NCBI GenBank assembly: GCA_016165875.1
Contig: JABBOT010000080.1
Span: 39,803,477-39,867,476, forward strand
Length of the DNA stretch: 64,000 nucleotides
Reading direction: 5' to 3'
DNA from: Acanthopleura granulata
Taxonomy: Eukaryota > Mollusca > Polyplacophora > Chitonida > Chitonidae
Numbering within the stretch: position 1 is the first letter of the stretch; every line of letters starts with the position of its first letter. Positions 1-12,890 of this stretch are shown here, piece by piece. The notes under the pieces are model-generated. The model did not search any database. It had not been told where the DNA came from and saw nothing but the letters and a program-made list of their open reading frames with translations. Both the position numbers and the translations under genes were made by a program.

Positions 1-69
1 CAGTGCATCCTACATGCTGTCATGCCAGTGGATGCTAACACTGTGCTGAAACACACCAGGAGAAAATGA
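1..69 (+). other. Possible 3' end of a terminal coding exon
   Basis: Frame 1 is open from the first base of the window to a TGA at 67-69, giving 22 codons, and an AATAAA (69-74) overlaps the stop. This could be the last codons of a gene lying to the left. A 22-codon open frame is expected by chance, no family is recognisable, and no splice acceptor can be seen because the window starts inside it. Confidence 0.15.
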
Positions 70-220
70 ATAAAGTTAATAGAATAAATTGGAAAGAAAT
101 TTCCATCAATTTGTCTCCTGTATAGTTTGCATCCTTTTCTAAATATGGAAGGCAAAGTGCAAAGAATTTGAACGGCTTTCAACCAGGCTCTTTCAACCAG
201 GTAAATTCGGTTGAAAATTA

Positions 221-350
221 CGTGCGAAGGTCCGCCAGAGACTTGGGGATGGTCGTAGACTTCCCCTGGCTCACCCTGGTTTTGTTCAAGCATAATGGTG
301 GCCGCCATCGTGTAAATGAAATTTTCTTGAATGATCAATCACGTAAACAA
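221..350 (+). repeat. tRNA-derived SINE, 3' half, degraded
   Basis: This matches the body and tail of the SINE seen in full at 15901-16193: a GTGCGAAGGTC start, then a GGATGGTCGTAG block, then GCATAATGGTGGCCGCC and ATGAAATTTTCTTGA. The tRNA-like head and the A-rich tail are gone. No coding role is likely. Confidence 0.65.
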
Positions 351-2007
351 GACTGAAAAGGTGTTCGGGGTTATACCTCTACCATCACCATTGTCAACAT
401 TTCAACGCAAACGTGCAACATGTTTAACCTTTGGAATCGTAAACAACCAGTAGACAAATAACAATGTCTACTTATAACCATACAACCGGCTAGGAGTGGT
501 TGCAAACTTTACGTGCAAATACTTATACTTTATTTATTCCACAATTTTACATATGATCAAATACTATCCAATTGTATTATAGCAGCTACATACTAGTACT
601 TATTTTAGTACACTGTAAAATTACCACTGAGTGATTAAACTTCAAATAAGAGTGTTTAATAAATATAAACATATATTTAAGTATTAAACATAAGTGTGTA
701 AAACATGTATATAGGCCTATACCATAATACTATCATCTCCAGGTGTTTAATACCTGATGAACAAAAGTGTTTATAAATTAAACATCGAAATTTACTGTGT
801 ATCATGTTTAGTAAAATATCAAACATTATGTTTTCCTCAGCAGTATATTATTGTACTTAAAGACTCTAAGGTTCACGACTGTTTAAATAACGTCTGGCTT
901 AATGATATTACCAATTTCATAATATGCACTGGTACTGGGATATCCCAGCTATTGATCTTTCTGTGTTTTCAACAACACACATGTGACAATCCGTTTAAGG
1001 CGAATTACGTGAATATGTTGTGAAAAACTGTACACATCTCATTATTGGAGCCAAAACAACTGTTTGTGTTTTACGTAAGCATTCGTTTTGTGGCCTACAC
1101 GGTATGGCGATGTAGTGTTGTCTGAAGAATAAGCAGCAAGGTGGCTACTGAGTATTAGAAAGACAGGAAAATCGTTTTGGAAGGTGGTTACAAATTGGCG
1201 ACCTCTAATAATAAGCAGAGAGCAATGAGTGCATATATGACCCAGTTACAGAACGCAGTTAATTACTATTACGATCGAGTATGTCATTAAAAGACAACTA
1301 ACCACCTTCAAAGTATGACAAAGCTTTCAGGAATTATGACCACTCAAATCGATTCCAGTTCTATCTGAAGTCTTCAGAAACAATAAACTGTTACCCCTAG
1401 GCTAAACAGCGGATCCTTTTATTAATAATACATAGCTTATACAAGTAAATGTATTTCATCAGGTAAAATACTGATTTTGAGACGAAAAGCATGGCAGAAC
1501 TATGCCCGCGCAGTGTATATTAATTAAACCGTATGCTTTCATAGACGATCCGCACAGAGTGTACCAGTACCAAGTATTCAGCTCCAGTTTGAATTCGTCT
1601 GCCAGTTCCATACTTTTGGGGAGATGATTTTTAGTAAAGTCAACTCAAATATCACTACTACAAATTACCTTACCTTATGGTCGCTAAAACGGGTTACCGT
1701 GACATTAACACGAACAGCAAAAACGTCGTTATTCTATTATTCATAAATGCTAGGCGATCCTTCATGAGACGTTTCGTTGGGCATTGATTAGCTGGAAGTA
1801 AGCATTAAAAATATCTACCTGAAATTCGGTCATACTATTTACCAACTGTGAATAAAAATTCTGGCAGGTGCTAACAGCCCTCCTTTTTTGGGGAGGTATA
1901 CTGGTTTCATATGAATGTAAGTCTAGACGCAGAAATTGCTAAAAAATAATCTTTGTAAAGCTTGTGCTTAATTTAACAGGCGGTATATTTATGACACCTT
2001 AGTTCGT
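351..2007. other. No gene seen; AT-rich
   Basis: Short open frames only, none with a recognisable domain or convincing splice context. The base composition is strongly AT-rich around 500-800. Confidence 0.5.
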
Positions 2008-2280
2008 GGGCCTCCGTGGCCGAGAAGGTTAGAGCGCCAGTCAGAAGTAATGACCGAGGTACATCTCACCAATCGGGTCGCTGTGAGTTCAAGCTGATGC
2101 TGGCTTCCTCTCCGATCGTACGTGGGAAAGTCTGCCGGCAACCTGTGGACGGCCTGGGGTTCTCCTAGGGGTTTGTCCGGTTTCCTCCCACCATAATGAT
2201 GGCAGCCATCATATTCTTGAAACACATAAGTGAAATATTCTGGAGTACGGCGTAAAATAATAAATAAATGAATAAATAGC
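2008..2280 (+). mobile_element. tRNA-derived SINE, near full length
   Basis: The head starts GGGCCTCCGTGGCCGAGAAG, whose TGGCCGAGAAG fits a pol III A box, and GAGTTCAAGC resembles a B box. The body (GCTGGCTTCCTCTCC, CGTACGTGGGAAAG) and the tail (TGGAGTACGGCGTAAAA followed by AATAAATAAATG repeats) match the other copies in this window. It is diverged from them, so it is an old insertion. The short frames it contains are not genes. Confidence 0.85.
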
Positions 2281-3712
2281 TATTAGCCTTAAGCAACCCC
2301 ACATTACCGAGGCTCAGGAAGAAATCGTTGCTGGCAAATTGATTTTGGTATTATCTTGGAAATCATGGTGGCAATGATAAATAATTAATATTCCATCAAA
2401 TTCGCCTTTGTCCCAAACGTTCTTACGTTATGCAAACAGTAATAGCTCCTGACGTTCACATTTTGTCATAGTTTAGGACCAAGACCCCCAGGCTGACGGC
2501 CTACATGACTGGCATAAGGCTGAAAACAAAACATTCAAAGAGTGTTTGCCAGGGCAACCAGTGGTCCAGACTCGGTTGATAGCAGTTGACCTTTTTTGGC
2601 TAAGGATGCCTTGAAGAGGGTAGCTGGGCTATGGCTGCAATATTACCTTAGTTATGTTAATCTTTAGTAATTATAGAACTAACGGGTGTTGCAAGTTTTT
2701 CGCTTAGAAACCAGTTTCCCACGAATACTCAAACAAATACCTTTGATCGAAAGTTGAGTGCAACGAAAACAATATACCTCTTGGACGATATGCAGAAAGA
2801 CCATTCAGGATCTCCAGCATCTCGCTCACCTTTTTCAACCGTAAGAGGCATGTTACCGCCATCAGTTGCAATTAGTTTGGGTTTCAACAAGAGCAATTGC
2901 AGCTGAAAGAAAAGACAACAAAAAGTATAACCAAAGTTACTTCAACCAGAAAAGGGGACCATACAGACCTAAACCGGAGTAGGCATTTTTTATAACTTGT
3001 TTGGTAACTCTATAAATCGCATTTTAATCTGAAATTCTCTCGAGGCCATGGGATCCGCCATTTTAGAGAAACTGGAAACATGATGTCGCGTCATCCGTAC
3101 CCTACGTTCTTCGTGTTAGAGACGAGGCAATCCTTGTGTGCGAATAACCGTCCCTTTTATCATTACAATTGAAGGCGATGCAATGTGGCCTAATGGCTGA
3201 GACTTTGAGGAATAAGCACAGACATATTCCACTACCACCTTCTCGTTGGAAATTGCTTTAAGGTATATCAGAATTGTCTCGTAATAAGGAGTGAACGTCT
3301 AATTCCACACTACTTATACATGGTAATATGGTGAACAAGGAACGGCTGACGTCACAGCGGAAGTTGATGCCTTCTGGGCTATAAGAAATATCTCGTCCGT
3401 GATTGGTTAAAACTGAGAGCATGGACTCCTGTTCGATTTTCCGTACGTAGACGTTTTTGCTTACCCTGACCTGCGATCTCGGTTATCCTACATAAAATAA
3501 AAAGTGAGGTTTTTTTTTAAACTATAAATGGGATTTTTATCGATACATTTATTCATTTGGCCTAGTCATATCTTTTCTTTTAAAGCGGACAGTGGTACGT
3601 TTGGTTGTGTGTTAGCAGATGTTTTGCAATGATCGATGTTAAACATCGCTTTTCCAATTCGTGGAGCACACGAGCTATTGTCTCACTTGTTTTTATTGAT
3701 ATCTCGTTTCAG
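2281..3712 (+). other. Probable intron of the GPCR gene; no exon recognised
   Basis: The next feature begins at a splice acceptor, so this stretch is probably intron. I looked for an exon coding TM1-TM2 of a class A receptor here and further left and found none. The stretch before the exon is T-rich (AAGTGAGG then a run of T at about 3511-3518). Confidence 0.45.
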
Positions 3713-4854
3713 GCAAACTCGTTCCCTACCTGGAGAATGTTGTTGCTGGGGCATCTGTTTACACCATCCTGTGTATCTGCGTCGAGCGCTACAAGGCCAT
3801 CTGTCAGCCTTTACACAGGAGTAACGAGGCCATGTGCCGAGTTGTAAAGATCGTCCTGGTCATTTGGATACTCTGCGGTTTTGTTTCTCTGCCGTTTGCC
3901 TTCTTTCCCGTTTACAGAGACTCGGTCTGGCTCGATGGCACGCCGATCAAAGTTTGTCGTCATCCTATGAAGTACTCGTGGCAGAAGGCATACCTGGTTG
4001 CAATACCAGCTGTGTTTTTCTTCCTGCCCCTGCTGATTCTACTGGCCCTGTATTGTAGGGTAGGGCGCGTGCTCATCCCTCACCGAGGGGATACAGGGGA
4101 CGCCTTCGATGAGAGTTTTAGAGAGAAAATGAGACAACGACGCCAAGGAATCAACATAGTGGCCTCCATTGTGACCGTGTTCTTTGTCTGTCACCTGCCT
4201 TACCGTGTAATCAGTCTGTGGTTGATATTTGAATCCAGAGAAGTTCTATCTGCTCTTGGTTTGGAAGCGTACTTGTCAATTCTTTACTTCGCTCGCATTG
4301 CGTTTTATTTGAATCACGCCCTTAACCCAATCCTTTACAACTTCGTTTCTCGTAAGTTTCGTGCCGAGTTACGGAGAATGGGCCACACTTGTAGGTGCAG
4401 GCTGCCTACATGTGTTCTCAGGGATTCCGATACATCAAGCAGCATCTTCAAAACCTCTAGAACATTCTCACCTCCAACACATTACCAGAAAGCTAGAATG
4501 GTTAATCCAGAAAACCCGAAGCCACTCATGGAAGACGAAGAGATATACACCCCATGCACAACGTCTGCCACTCGCAAGTTCCGGAATGACTTTTCCGGTC
4601 TGTACGCTTCAGTTCGCGCAGCGGACGACAGCATTAATGGCGACAAAGCTTCGGAACACGTATCGGAAATCAAGAAACATTTCACAGGCCAAATCAAATG
4701 CGAAGGTTCAAAGAAAAAGATCACATCGTTAAGACTATTTATTCACTCTACGGGAGACGGATTCGCTATCAACGTGGACTTGCGGGCTCAGCGATCACGG
4801 GGTGACCAAAGCACAGACAAGAACCACGTGTCTTCAAAAACGACGTATATATAA
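3713..4854 (+). CDS. Rhodopsin-class (neuropeptide-type) GPCR, 3' exon from TM3 to C-tail
   Basis: This exon codes about 379 residues of a class A seven-transmembrane receptor. The acceptor is CGTTTCAG at 3705-3712. The two bases GC at 3713-3714 finish a codon split by a phase-1 intron, probably the conserved TM3 cysteine, and the frame runs from 3715. Visible in order, numbered from that codon: TM3 with ERY at 24-26, TM4 about 43-67, the second extracellular loop with Cys81, TM5 about 92-115, TM6 about 146-172 with CHLP in place of the common CWLP, TM7 about 188-210 with NPILY at 204-208, then a Cys-rich patch suited to palmitoylation and a long Ser/Thr-rich tail. The TM3 style (VPYLENVV...VERYKAICQPL) suggests a peptide receptor, but I cannot name the ligand. 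TM1-TM2 are not in the window, so the gene is partial here. The ATG at 3832 is an internal codon. Confidence 0.88.
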
Positions 4855-4859
4855 ATAAA
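4854..4859 (+). terminator. Candidate polyadenylation signal of the GPCR gene
   Basis: AATAAA overlaps the last base of the TAA stop. Being so close to the stop it would give a very short 3' UTR; a later signal may be used instead. Confidence 0.3.
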
Positions 4860-5027
4860 CACTGCTGTTTATGGCATCGTGTTATACAGCAACTACATGG
4901 GAATGGTGTACTCTGCAATACAATATGTTTAAATGGGTGGAAACGCGCTGACGAGCATGTAGGTGTATCGTTACATTTCGGTGTTTTTGCAATTAATTCG
5001 GAAACTCATGTGTGTCCATTTGTGTTG

Positions 5028-5298
5028 TCCAACATTGTCATCCACAAACGTCCATCTGTTTTGCATATCACTGTCATCCACATACTTTTGTCTGTTTTGT
5101 ACAGCACTGTCACCCACATACGTTCATGTGTTTTGCACAGCATTGTCATCGACAAGCGTTCATCTGTTTTGCACAAGACTGTCATCCAATAACGTTCATC
5201 TGTTTTGTACAACACTGACGTCCACAAACGTTTATGTGTTTTATGTAGCACTGTCATCCACAGAAGTCCATCTGTTTTGTACTCCACTGCCATCCACA
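5028..5298. repeat. 36-bp minisatellite, about 7.5 diverged copies
   Basis: The repeating unit contains a TGTCATCCACA block followed by CGTTCATCTGTTTTGCA, with a period of 36 bases. The units differ by several substitutions. Because 36 is a multiple of three and the unit lacks stops, several frames on both strands stay open (for example 112 codons on + from 4963 and 97 codons on -). These look like 12-residue peptide repeats but are best read as a by-product of the DNA repeat. It lies about 170 bases after the GPCR stop. Confidence 0.9.
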
Positions 5299-5299
5299 T

Positions 5300-6049
5300 G
5301 AATTGTCAGACATATTCAATAGCAGTGTCACAATGTTTCTCACGCATTCTTTTGTAGGATTCGCATATTGAAATACTAAATAAATCAAGTCATAACCAAT
5401 TCACCCAGTACGATATCGGCAACGGTCATCTTCCAGAATCTAGACTTTTTAGGAATAGACCAAAAGGCACCAGCAACCAGCGCACAAATGTTTCTAATAA
5501 CCTGTTACTGTAGTTGATAACCTGATACACCATATTTCACTTTTCAATTTCGATTTCCTTTGTACCGCTATCAGCATCGACGTTTAACTTACCTAAGACC
5601 CCGTGGCGTTTTTCCTTTGTCTGAATAACTCGACTTGGCTAACGAAGACGATTTCTGACAGGGTACGGGGGTAAGAGTTAAGCTAAACCTGAGGTGCCTA
5701 GCGGTGACGGGAACATGATTGATGGTCAGTAAAATGTACATGTTTATGATAAAGTGTAAACGACAATATTTATTGAACAAAGCATGCAGCTCTTAAGTGT
5801 AGGATTTTCAGTTTTAGATATTGGAATACCTGCATTATATTTATATATAAGTACATATAGCTGTGGACAAAAATGTTAATACTTGAGTGCCTAAAATTAA
5901 GACTTAAGATGATACGATAGTCGATATGCTCAATTCATGCCGTGCAGATGTTAAGGAATCGGTGTTGGTTGGCTGGTAGGAGAGATATGCAAGTTAGTGC
6001 TAAGCTTAGTTTAGGCAGAATTTAGGCTCCTGTACCAATATTCAAGCGC
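5300..6049. other. No gene seen
   Basis: No recognisable coding sequence, RNA gene or repeat family was found in this stretch. Confidence 0.45.
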
Positions 6050-6267
6050 CCAGGTGCCTTTCACCAACGCGATCGTTGTGAGTTCAAGCCCACATCACGC
6101 TGGCTTCCTCTCCGGTCGTACGTTGGAGGATCCGCCGGCAACCTGCATGATCAAATGCTTCTCCTGGCCTCTGCCCGGTTTCATTCCACCATAATACTCG
6201 CCGGTATCTTTTAAGTAAAATATTCTTGATTACGGCGTAAAACACCAATTAAATAAATAAACAAATT
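6050..6267 (+). mobile_element. tRNA-derived SINE, head truncated
   Basis: It has the B-box-like GTGAGTTCAAGCC, the GCTGGCTTCCTCTCCGGTCG block, CTGCCCGGTTTC, and the TATTCTTGATTACGGCGTAA tail with AAATAAATAAAC. The A-box part is missing or unrecognisable. Confidence 0.8.
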
Positions 6268-9217
6268 CAGCGACAGCAAAGTTGACGGATTTAAACTAGG
6301 AACTACCTCTTCTACCAGCTAATCAGCGCCGGGTCTGTGAACCTTTGAAGCCGAGTATAAATCTTTGTAATTGTTGACCATCTTAACAGACATGATTGTT
6401 ACGAATAAAACAACTACTAGAACAATGCCCTGCACTTGGTTTTTATTATAAAGATGTATGTAGAAAATTGTAGACAAGATAAAGACAATTCATAATAAGT
6501 TATTCGTCTTCATTTTATATTGCCGACAGATTGAGTTCCAAGGCAATATCCATTTTAAGCTGTTGCCACACTGTTCTGGCTCGGTTCTGGCACATGGAAT
6601 TGGCACCAGGTGGGCTTTATCTTGGGAACAGTGTTCTGTTCTCTGTTCATTGGCTGTTCTTACTTTTGAGGTCTTGCTTCAGACAAATTCGATCTTGAGA
6701 GCGATTGTTCCGTTTGGGGCTTGTAGTAAGTTGCTACTGTTTGAAAATTTACGTGAACAGTTAGAATAAAACCTTAATATAACTGAGGTAAACTGACGAG
6801 AGATTTGATCGATTATATATAATAATTTGACATGTAGCATACTGTCATCGCTTCTCTTTTTTTGACTGTGTGGTCTTTTCATATTTTGAAGTTCCCATAC
6901 AACCGGCGTTCGTTGGCTGCAAAAGGGCGAAGAGATTGGCTTCTGAACTTTTGCTATGATTGATATTTTGATCATAAAACCTATTGGCATTCAAGTTTTA
7001 TCAAGGTATAATTGGGTAACGGGTGTTGCACGCTGTTGCACAGGTCTAGTGTGCTGCACGCTGTCAGGGACGGCGACAAGCCACTCATGATGGCAAACGC
7101 ATTGAATCAAAGATGTTTGAGTCTGAATGATTAACGGATTTCCATCCAGACAGGGGTTGTCTTGGGCACGGTAAAAAGCGATGAGATATTTACAGCTGCA
7201 GCAAAACAATCTGATCATACGAAAGTGGCTGATCAGCTAAAAAAAGTCTTTGAAAAAGAGTAGTCCGATACATTCCCGGCCTCAAAAAAAATATATATGT
7301 ACAATGCATCTGGACTTGCGTAGTCAGTATATGTATATGGTGTGCTATATCCGCGAGAGGGCGTTTTATATTTATAATTCAATATTCGTCTTACCAAACT
7401 CTACTTGTATATGTAAATAATGTATGGAGATATTCGTGGCCAAAACATCTACACGGTGTCGTTTTCTTTTCGCAGAAAGTGACATGCATATAGCTGTGCC
7501 CGTATGTTGCATCTGTAAACACTCGGGGAGTACATTGAGTTTATATACACCACAAGGTTTCAGGACGAAATATTATAATCCTGTGCAGAAAAAATAATAA
7601 CAGAAATAAGGTTGTCTTGTATATTAGGATTATGAGGAACTTCCAGATACAGCTAATCTCCCATTAATGAGCCCAGGATATGTGGTGAAGTCAAAAGAAA
7701 TTGAGTGTGCCGTTGTTGTTTAGGTCACGTACAGTTTCGGCTGCCCGTCGGTAATATACTCCTGCCGTATTGATTAATCGCAAATAATCTGGTTATCTAA
7801 TTAAGAGGACACGCTTGTTTTAATACATCTACCTGTAATTTTGTCCGTGGGTTTAGGTGTTCGAGCGGAAGGTCATAGAAAAAATTTTCCCACCATTTTT
7901 CCCGTCAGCAGCGAATTAAGCCACCGATGATAATCTTTCCTGACATTTGTCTTCAGTTTGTCTTCAAACAGCCCAGCTGGGATTCCCCCGTGTGGAAACA
8001 ACAATCTTACATCGAAGTATTGCCCCATATGAACAGAGACTTTCAGCGCCAACTGACTAGAAGCACCCAGAGATACTGCTGAATTACAGATGGACAAAGA
8101 CGGTCCTTCCTGGATACACAAATATACGGAGAAATAAAGTCTAAAGTTGTTTACTTAACCACGCCGGAAGGAATTAAGCAGATGCAGTGATTGTGGCAGG
8201 AAACTCCCTATCCTGTTAACAATGCTGTCGGCTGATGCGACGTCCTGTGGCACAATGGGGAGAATTGGTACATGGTATCCCTGGTATCCATCGGGCACGA
8301 TCGATGACGTCAGCCGATCGAATACGATACATGTGTATGGTCCAAGGTAATCAGCCAGTCTCCTAATCTGCTCGGGTTAACATTAATCAGGTTTTATGAG
8401 TGGATACCTACGTGTTGACGCGTGGGCATGTTATGATAACCTCTGTGAACTGGTTTTAGTTACAAAAAAGCCGTACATTAACCAGTATTCCCTACTGACC
8501 AAGATGCATGGGAGAAGATATAAGGATTGTTTTGGACCACACTGGAGTTCGGATGTAAAAGTTTCTGCTGTTTCTGTTTAAGTGAAACACCACTCATAAA
8601 CGAAGTTGTGGCGAGTGAACAAAGCATAAGAATCTGTATCTGAAAATATCTTCACTGATGTCTTTAGATTTTTTCCATAGAAAATAAACGCAGTCAAATA
8701 TTTTGATTGCAGTTTACCGATCATATTGACCAAGCTGAAGATCAGTGACGGAACACATTCCTTTTATAGCTGCCAAACTGCATCTGTTTTTGTTATCTTT
8801 ACGTTCTACATGGATATACATGCAGTACTACACCTGTATGTGTATTTAACGTGGCAAATATGACATTCAAAGACTGTTTAGCAACTAAAAGGAATGTGTG
8901 ACATCACTGAGGAAAAGCTTAGACAAAATGGCACGATGAAATAAACTTACAGGCAATCAACATTTTATTTTGTCAGACAGTATTCTTATACACTGTATAA
9001 TACTTATATTAATGCCTATGTGAAAAGCGCTGACTGATTAATTAATTAATCGCCATGCGCTTAAATGAAAATGGAAGTCTATATCCCATCCTGTCTGAGA
9101 GCATGCTTTCCTCTTCAAGTAGACAAATTACCTTAAGCTTACTTATTTATTTGATTGTTACTAAGAGCGATATTTAAGAACATTTGACTTATACCATAGT
9201 AGTAACTTTTTTATAAG
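6268..9217. other. No gene seen
   Basis: Only short open frames without domains. Nothing recognisable apart from AT-rich intergenic or intronic sequence. Confidence 0.45.
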
Positions 9218-9490
9218 TGCAGGAAACCCGAGTGCCCGGGATAAACCACCGACTTTAGGCAAGTTACTGCCCGACTTTTCCACATGTGTGCCACAGAGAA
9301 ATGCAAACGGCACTGGTGGAAGACAAGTCTTTAAAGACGATTAGGCCAGAAAGGGACAGACGAGCGTCGTCGACCGCTTATTTTGACGAAGATCACACGT
9401 ACAGTGATAGCCGAGGAGTGTACAAATCGCCTGTCCAGGACCGGGATTGAACCTGAATATCGTGTGAAAGGCAGGCTGCCGTAACCAAAT
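9218..9490 (+). repeat. Interspersed repeat family II (CCCGGGATAAACCACCGAC type)
   Basis: It begins with GTGCCCGGGATAAACCACCG and GGCAAGTTACTGCC, then a GGTGGAAGACAAGTC block and GACGAGCGTCGTCGACCG. The right end carries a reversed B-box-like GGGATTGAACC. Related pieces in this window lie at 30300-30400, 36520-36690, 37125-37310, 39635-39830, 44880-45020 and 46010-46190, and in reverse at 33455-33535, 53290-53345 and 62205-62275. I cannot say whether it is a SINE or a non-autonomous DNA element. Confidence 0.6.
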
Positions 9491-10102
9491 TACTAACAAA
9501 ATGAGTTTTACCGATATCAAAAGTGGATACATGGATGTACATTGTCACTACGCCAATGATTTCAAAGCAGAAAATTCGCGATGTATACAGTTTCACGTTA
9601 TGTCATTATGCGAACAGGCTACGTGTATAGCGTGTAACGGAGGCAGCTCTGACCTTAACCAGAAGATAAACGATATGTCCACAAAAATGAAGAAGAAACA
9701 AGCAAATTATTTTGTATACTACAGTGCAAGTGGAAATTTTAAGTTGTTTGTTAAACTCTCATTTGCGTAAAACACTTATAATATATAGATAGATAGATGC
9801 TGATAAATTCCTCAACAACAAATAACCAATGAGTAAATGCTCAGAGTGAGTAAGTTTCAGTCATATGACGACGAAATAACCAATGAATCGCGTTTAGAAA
9901 AAGAGGAAGAGAAAAATCAATGTACTCCAGTAATCTCCAAGCTGACGGCAGGTTAAATTGGATCCGGATGGAGATCTATGGAAAATTCTCATGCACGCAG
10001 GAAGCTGGTTGGCTTTTATTACGGCCATGAGGAGAACGAGAAAGTAAATATACTGTAGCTTAACCAAATGACTTTATCGACTTCTTCAATACGCTTTCGA
10101 CC
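9491..10102. other. No gene seen; short GATA microsatellite
   Basis: An 89-codon frame at 9501-9770 has no recognisable domain. A short run of GATA units lies at about 9784-9797. Confidence 0.45.
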
Positions 10103-10200
10103 GCCTCGGTGGCCGATCGGTTAGAACGCCCGCCTCGGGGTCGGGAGATCAGGGATCAACTCTGGTCGCGTTATACCAAAGATCATGAAAGTCCAGTCCA
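10103..10200 (+). repeat. tRNA-like SINE head, second type
   Basis: TGGCCGATCGG fits the pol III A box and GGATCAACTC fits the B box, spaced as in a tRNA, followed by a non-tRNA stretch (CCAAAGATCATGAAAGTCC). The acceptor-stem halves do not pair convincingly, so this is a tRNA-derived repeat and not a tRNA gene. Confidence 0.5.
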
Positions 10201-12444
10201 TGATCGGGTTTCCAACAGATTAAAGGATGCACAGTATACTTCAATTACTTAAAACTAGAGTTTTATTCTCATCATATCAGTTTACTTGATTATTTCTTTA
10301 TTTGTTTTACTAAGGCCGGTTACATTTTCATGTGTTGTATAACAGGGCCCCCGTTAATCTTTCTGAGGTTTAGGACAAAATCACATTGTAGGCTATATAT
10401 TTTATGGCTAAAGGTTAACGCTGGACACAGTAGACAATGAAATATCCAATAATACTAGGAATACGTGCCTAATATCGATTAGATTCCTTTACAATATTTC
10501 TATCACTGGTATAAGACTACAACATGATGACCAAAGCCAGAGACGTGCTGGAAGTGTGACAATTGGCAAATATTCACACGTAACCAGTGAAATCCGACTT
10601 TTTGACAATTTTGCTTCTAACTCTTCATGTAAATGTTCAAATAATGGCGACATACACACCTCTAGCAGCATAGCTTATGAATAATTATATTAATTAAAAC
10701 CAATCGGATGAAATAGTAACTCTTCTGGTTGGAAGAAACTTATCACGGAGTCGATTAGAAAACTGTGTTTATGTAATGGGCAATGGCCAATGAAAACTGA
10801 AAATCAATACTACGAAATATGTAACAGTAACCAGTAGGATTTTGAAAGAGATGTGAACATATGCTGGATGAAGAAAATGAAAAATGGAAAATTCGTGTAT
10901 GTTAACATATAGTGGATAAACAAACAGACAGGCGAACAACCGATCATCGAAATGAAAAATCGATGCTACGAATTTTGAACATTGCAGTAGGTTAAACGCA
11001 GAGTTTGCAGCTTGAACTTCAATTACATTAGAAGAAAACCGCAGGAAATATGAAGACTAGATATAAACAGTGGACGGCACTACCATTCACAACCATGACA
11101 CACTGTTAAGTCTCACTTTGTCACGAGACACTGGAGATATTAGAGGTAACACTGATCAGTGACTCGCCAGAGAAGAGATCACTTCTGCCGGGTCCAATGA
11201 ACACTCGACAGTGTAAAGAGGCTGTGTTGTCTCTGTGTATTGTGGGTCATTTTCACAATGCATCTGACAATTCACATATATAACGCCACACTGTTCACAA
11301 AATAAGTATTCTTAAGTTGACCAAGGATTAAGTTAATATTCGTGAGAATAACAGATACTACATACGCACATGTATCCACGTACGTAAACGGTGACCTGTG
11401 AATCTCCTTTGTTTCGTTTCTAAGTCATGTTGGGTGGAAACCGCGCCCTCTTTTCTCTCCAGTGAAATGCTGATATTGTGTGGTGTAGGTGGAGGCTGAC
11501 ACAGTAATTAGTTGTGTGCGCCGTATTCTCCGCAATGTTTCATGTTAAACGAAGCTGGCCAGTGTCAAGAGGGGAAATGAACGGAATATAAGTGGTAAAT
11601 TATCCGCTTTTGACAAGTAAATGACCAGCTTTAAAAAGCATGATACTCAAATGTTAACACGCAGTTCGAGCTCAGTATCTATACCATAACTGTGGAAGGT
11701 AAGAGGTCTCCAATGAGCCATACTAATCGCCACCAACGCGCCCGGATTAATGGCAACACAAGATAATCGGCACAAATCACTGTCTAAATCTGGGACTGAA
11801 CCCCCGCCTCCTGTGTCAGTGCCATCGACGGCCAAGTATGAAAATAACTAATATCTGATGGAGACTGAAGTCTGCAGTTTCATCCAAAAAACATCGGGAT
11901 AAATAAAATACAACCTCTTCATTGTGTGATCAAGGTATCCCTCTGTCGAATGAAATGAATCCAAGACTTCTTCTGAATTATGTCAAGAGTACCTGGACTG
12001 ATCCAGGATGGAGACCATGCACTAGCTGAGAAAGTGTGATACGCACCTCATCCATAATGTTGACGTTAAAAAGGATAAATATGAAGCGGGAGGTATTCCA
12101 TATGTGGAAAATAAAGGCTACAGAATAGAGAATAAGCCCAAAACAAAGCCTCATTTAAAACCATACAATGCATTAGACATCAATGGTATAGAATGGGTCA
12201 AAATACTGTGATATCATCATATAAAAAAAATGCACAGGGACCAGGTCTCGAGGATGCTTAGTCCATGAGCAAAATTCCGGATTCTGAAGAAATACAATGC
12301 TAAACACTACGGCATAGAGATAACAAACAAAGCAGCGACGAAAGTGTGTTAATTGGCTAGCGGTCACACAAATCCGTTGAAATGTGACCGCTGGAAAGAA
12401 CAAAGTCCGAAACAACAGTGGGTGCATGTCATTATGGATGACAG
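10201..12444. other. No gene seen
   Basis: Short frames only. At about 11640-11835 there is a region with a reversed B-box-like GGGACTGAACCC that may be a degraded tRNA-like repeat. Confidence 0.4.
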
Positions 12445-12890
12445 ATTTTACACCTTCAGAGATATTGAACCTAGGCGTCGAAACCGATAATTGGTTTATC
12501 AGCCGTCAACCAAAATGGGCGTTCTTTGTCAATAATGGCAAGACCAGTTTCCAAAAACAACAAATAACACAAACCACCAAAGAAGTAAGAAAATATGTAA
12601 AATATAAAAATAGAACCGATTCAGTTAAAGAGAAGAAGTCAGTAGTTTTCATTGATGACGAAAAGACGTAGTGAATGTTTTTGGCGGATGAATAAAATCA
12701 GATTTCAAAACCGTGAACCTTTTAAGAATATATGGTGTCCATAATCTAATATGCATCTCTGTTGCGCTTTGATTGCAACTGTTTTAATATTATCGACGTG
12801 GGGATCACACTCAACAGAATGAACATAGGGCCTCTCGTCCGGGTTAAGAGGAAATAGACAGAATTATAGATGAGAGTCGTATTCGTACCA
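12445..12890 (+). repeat. Dispersed copy of a segment of duplication block B
   Basis: By eye this aligns with 43165-43560: shared blocks include CAACCAAAATGGGC, the GATGACGA block, GAATAAAATCAG, TATATGGTGTC and GAATGAACATA. A third, shorter relative is at 26055-26290. The 95-codon frame at 12384-12671 lies in it, but the corresponding frame is interrupted in the other copies, so I do not call a gene. Confidence 0.55.

Noticed and set aside
3605..3847. 80-codon frame overlapping the start of the GPCR exon
   Set aside because: It crosses the splice acceptor in another frame; the GPCR frame carries the recognisable motifs.
4963..5301. 112-codon plus frame and 97-codon minus frame with 12-residue repeats
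   Set aside because: Both come from a 36-base minisatellite whose period keeps several frames open; no start context, domain or splice support.
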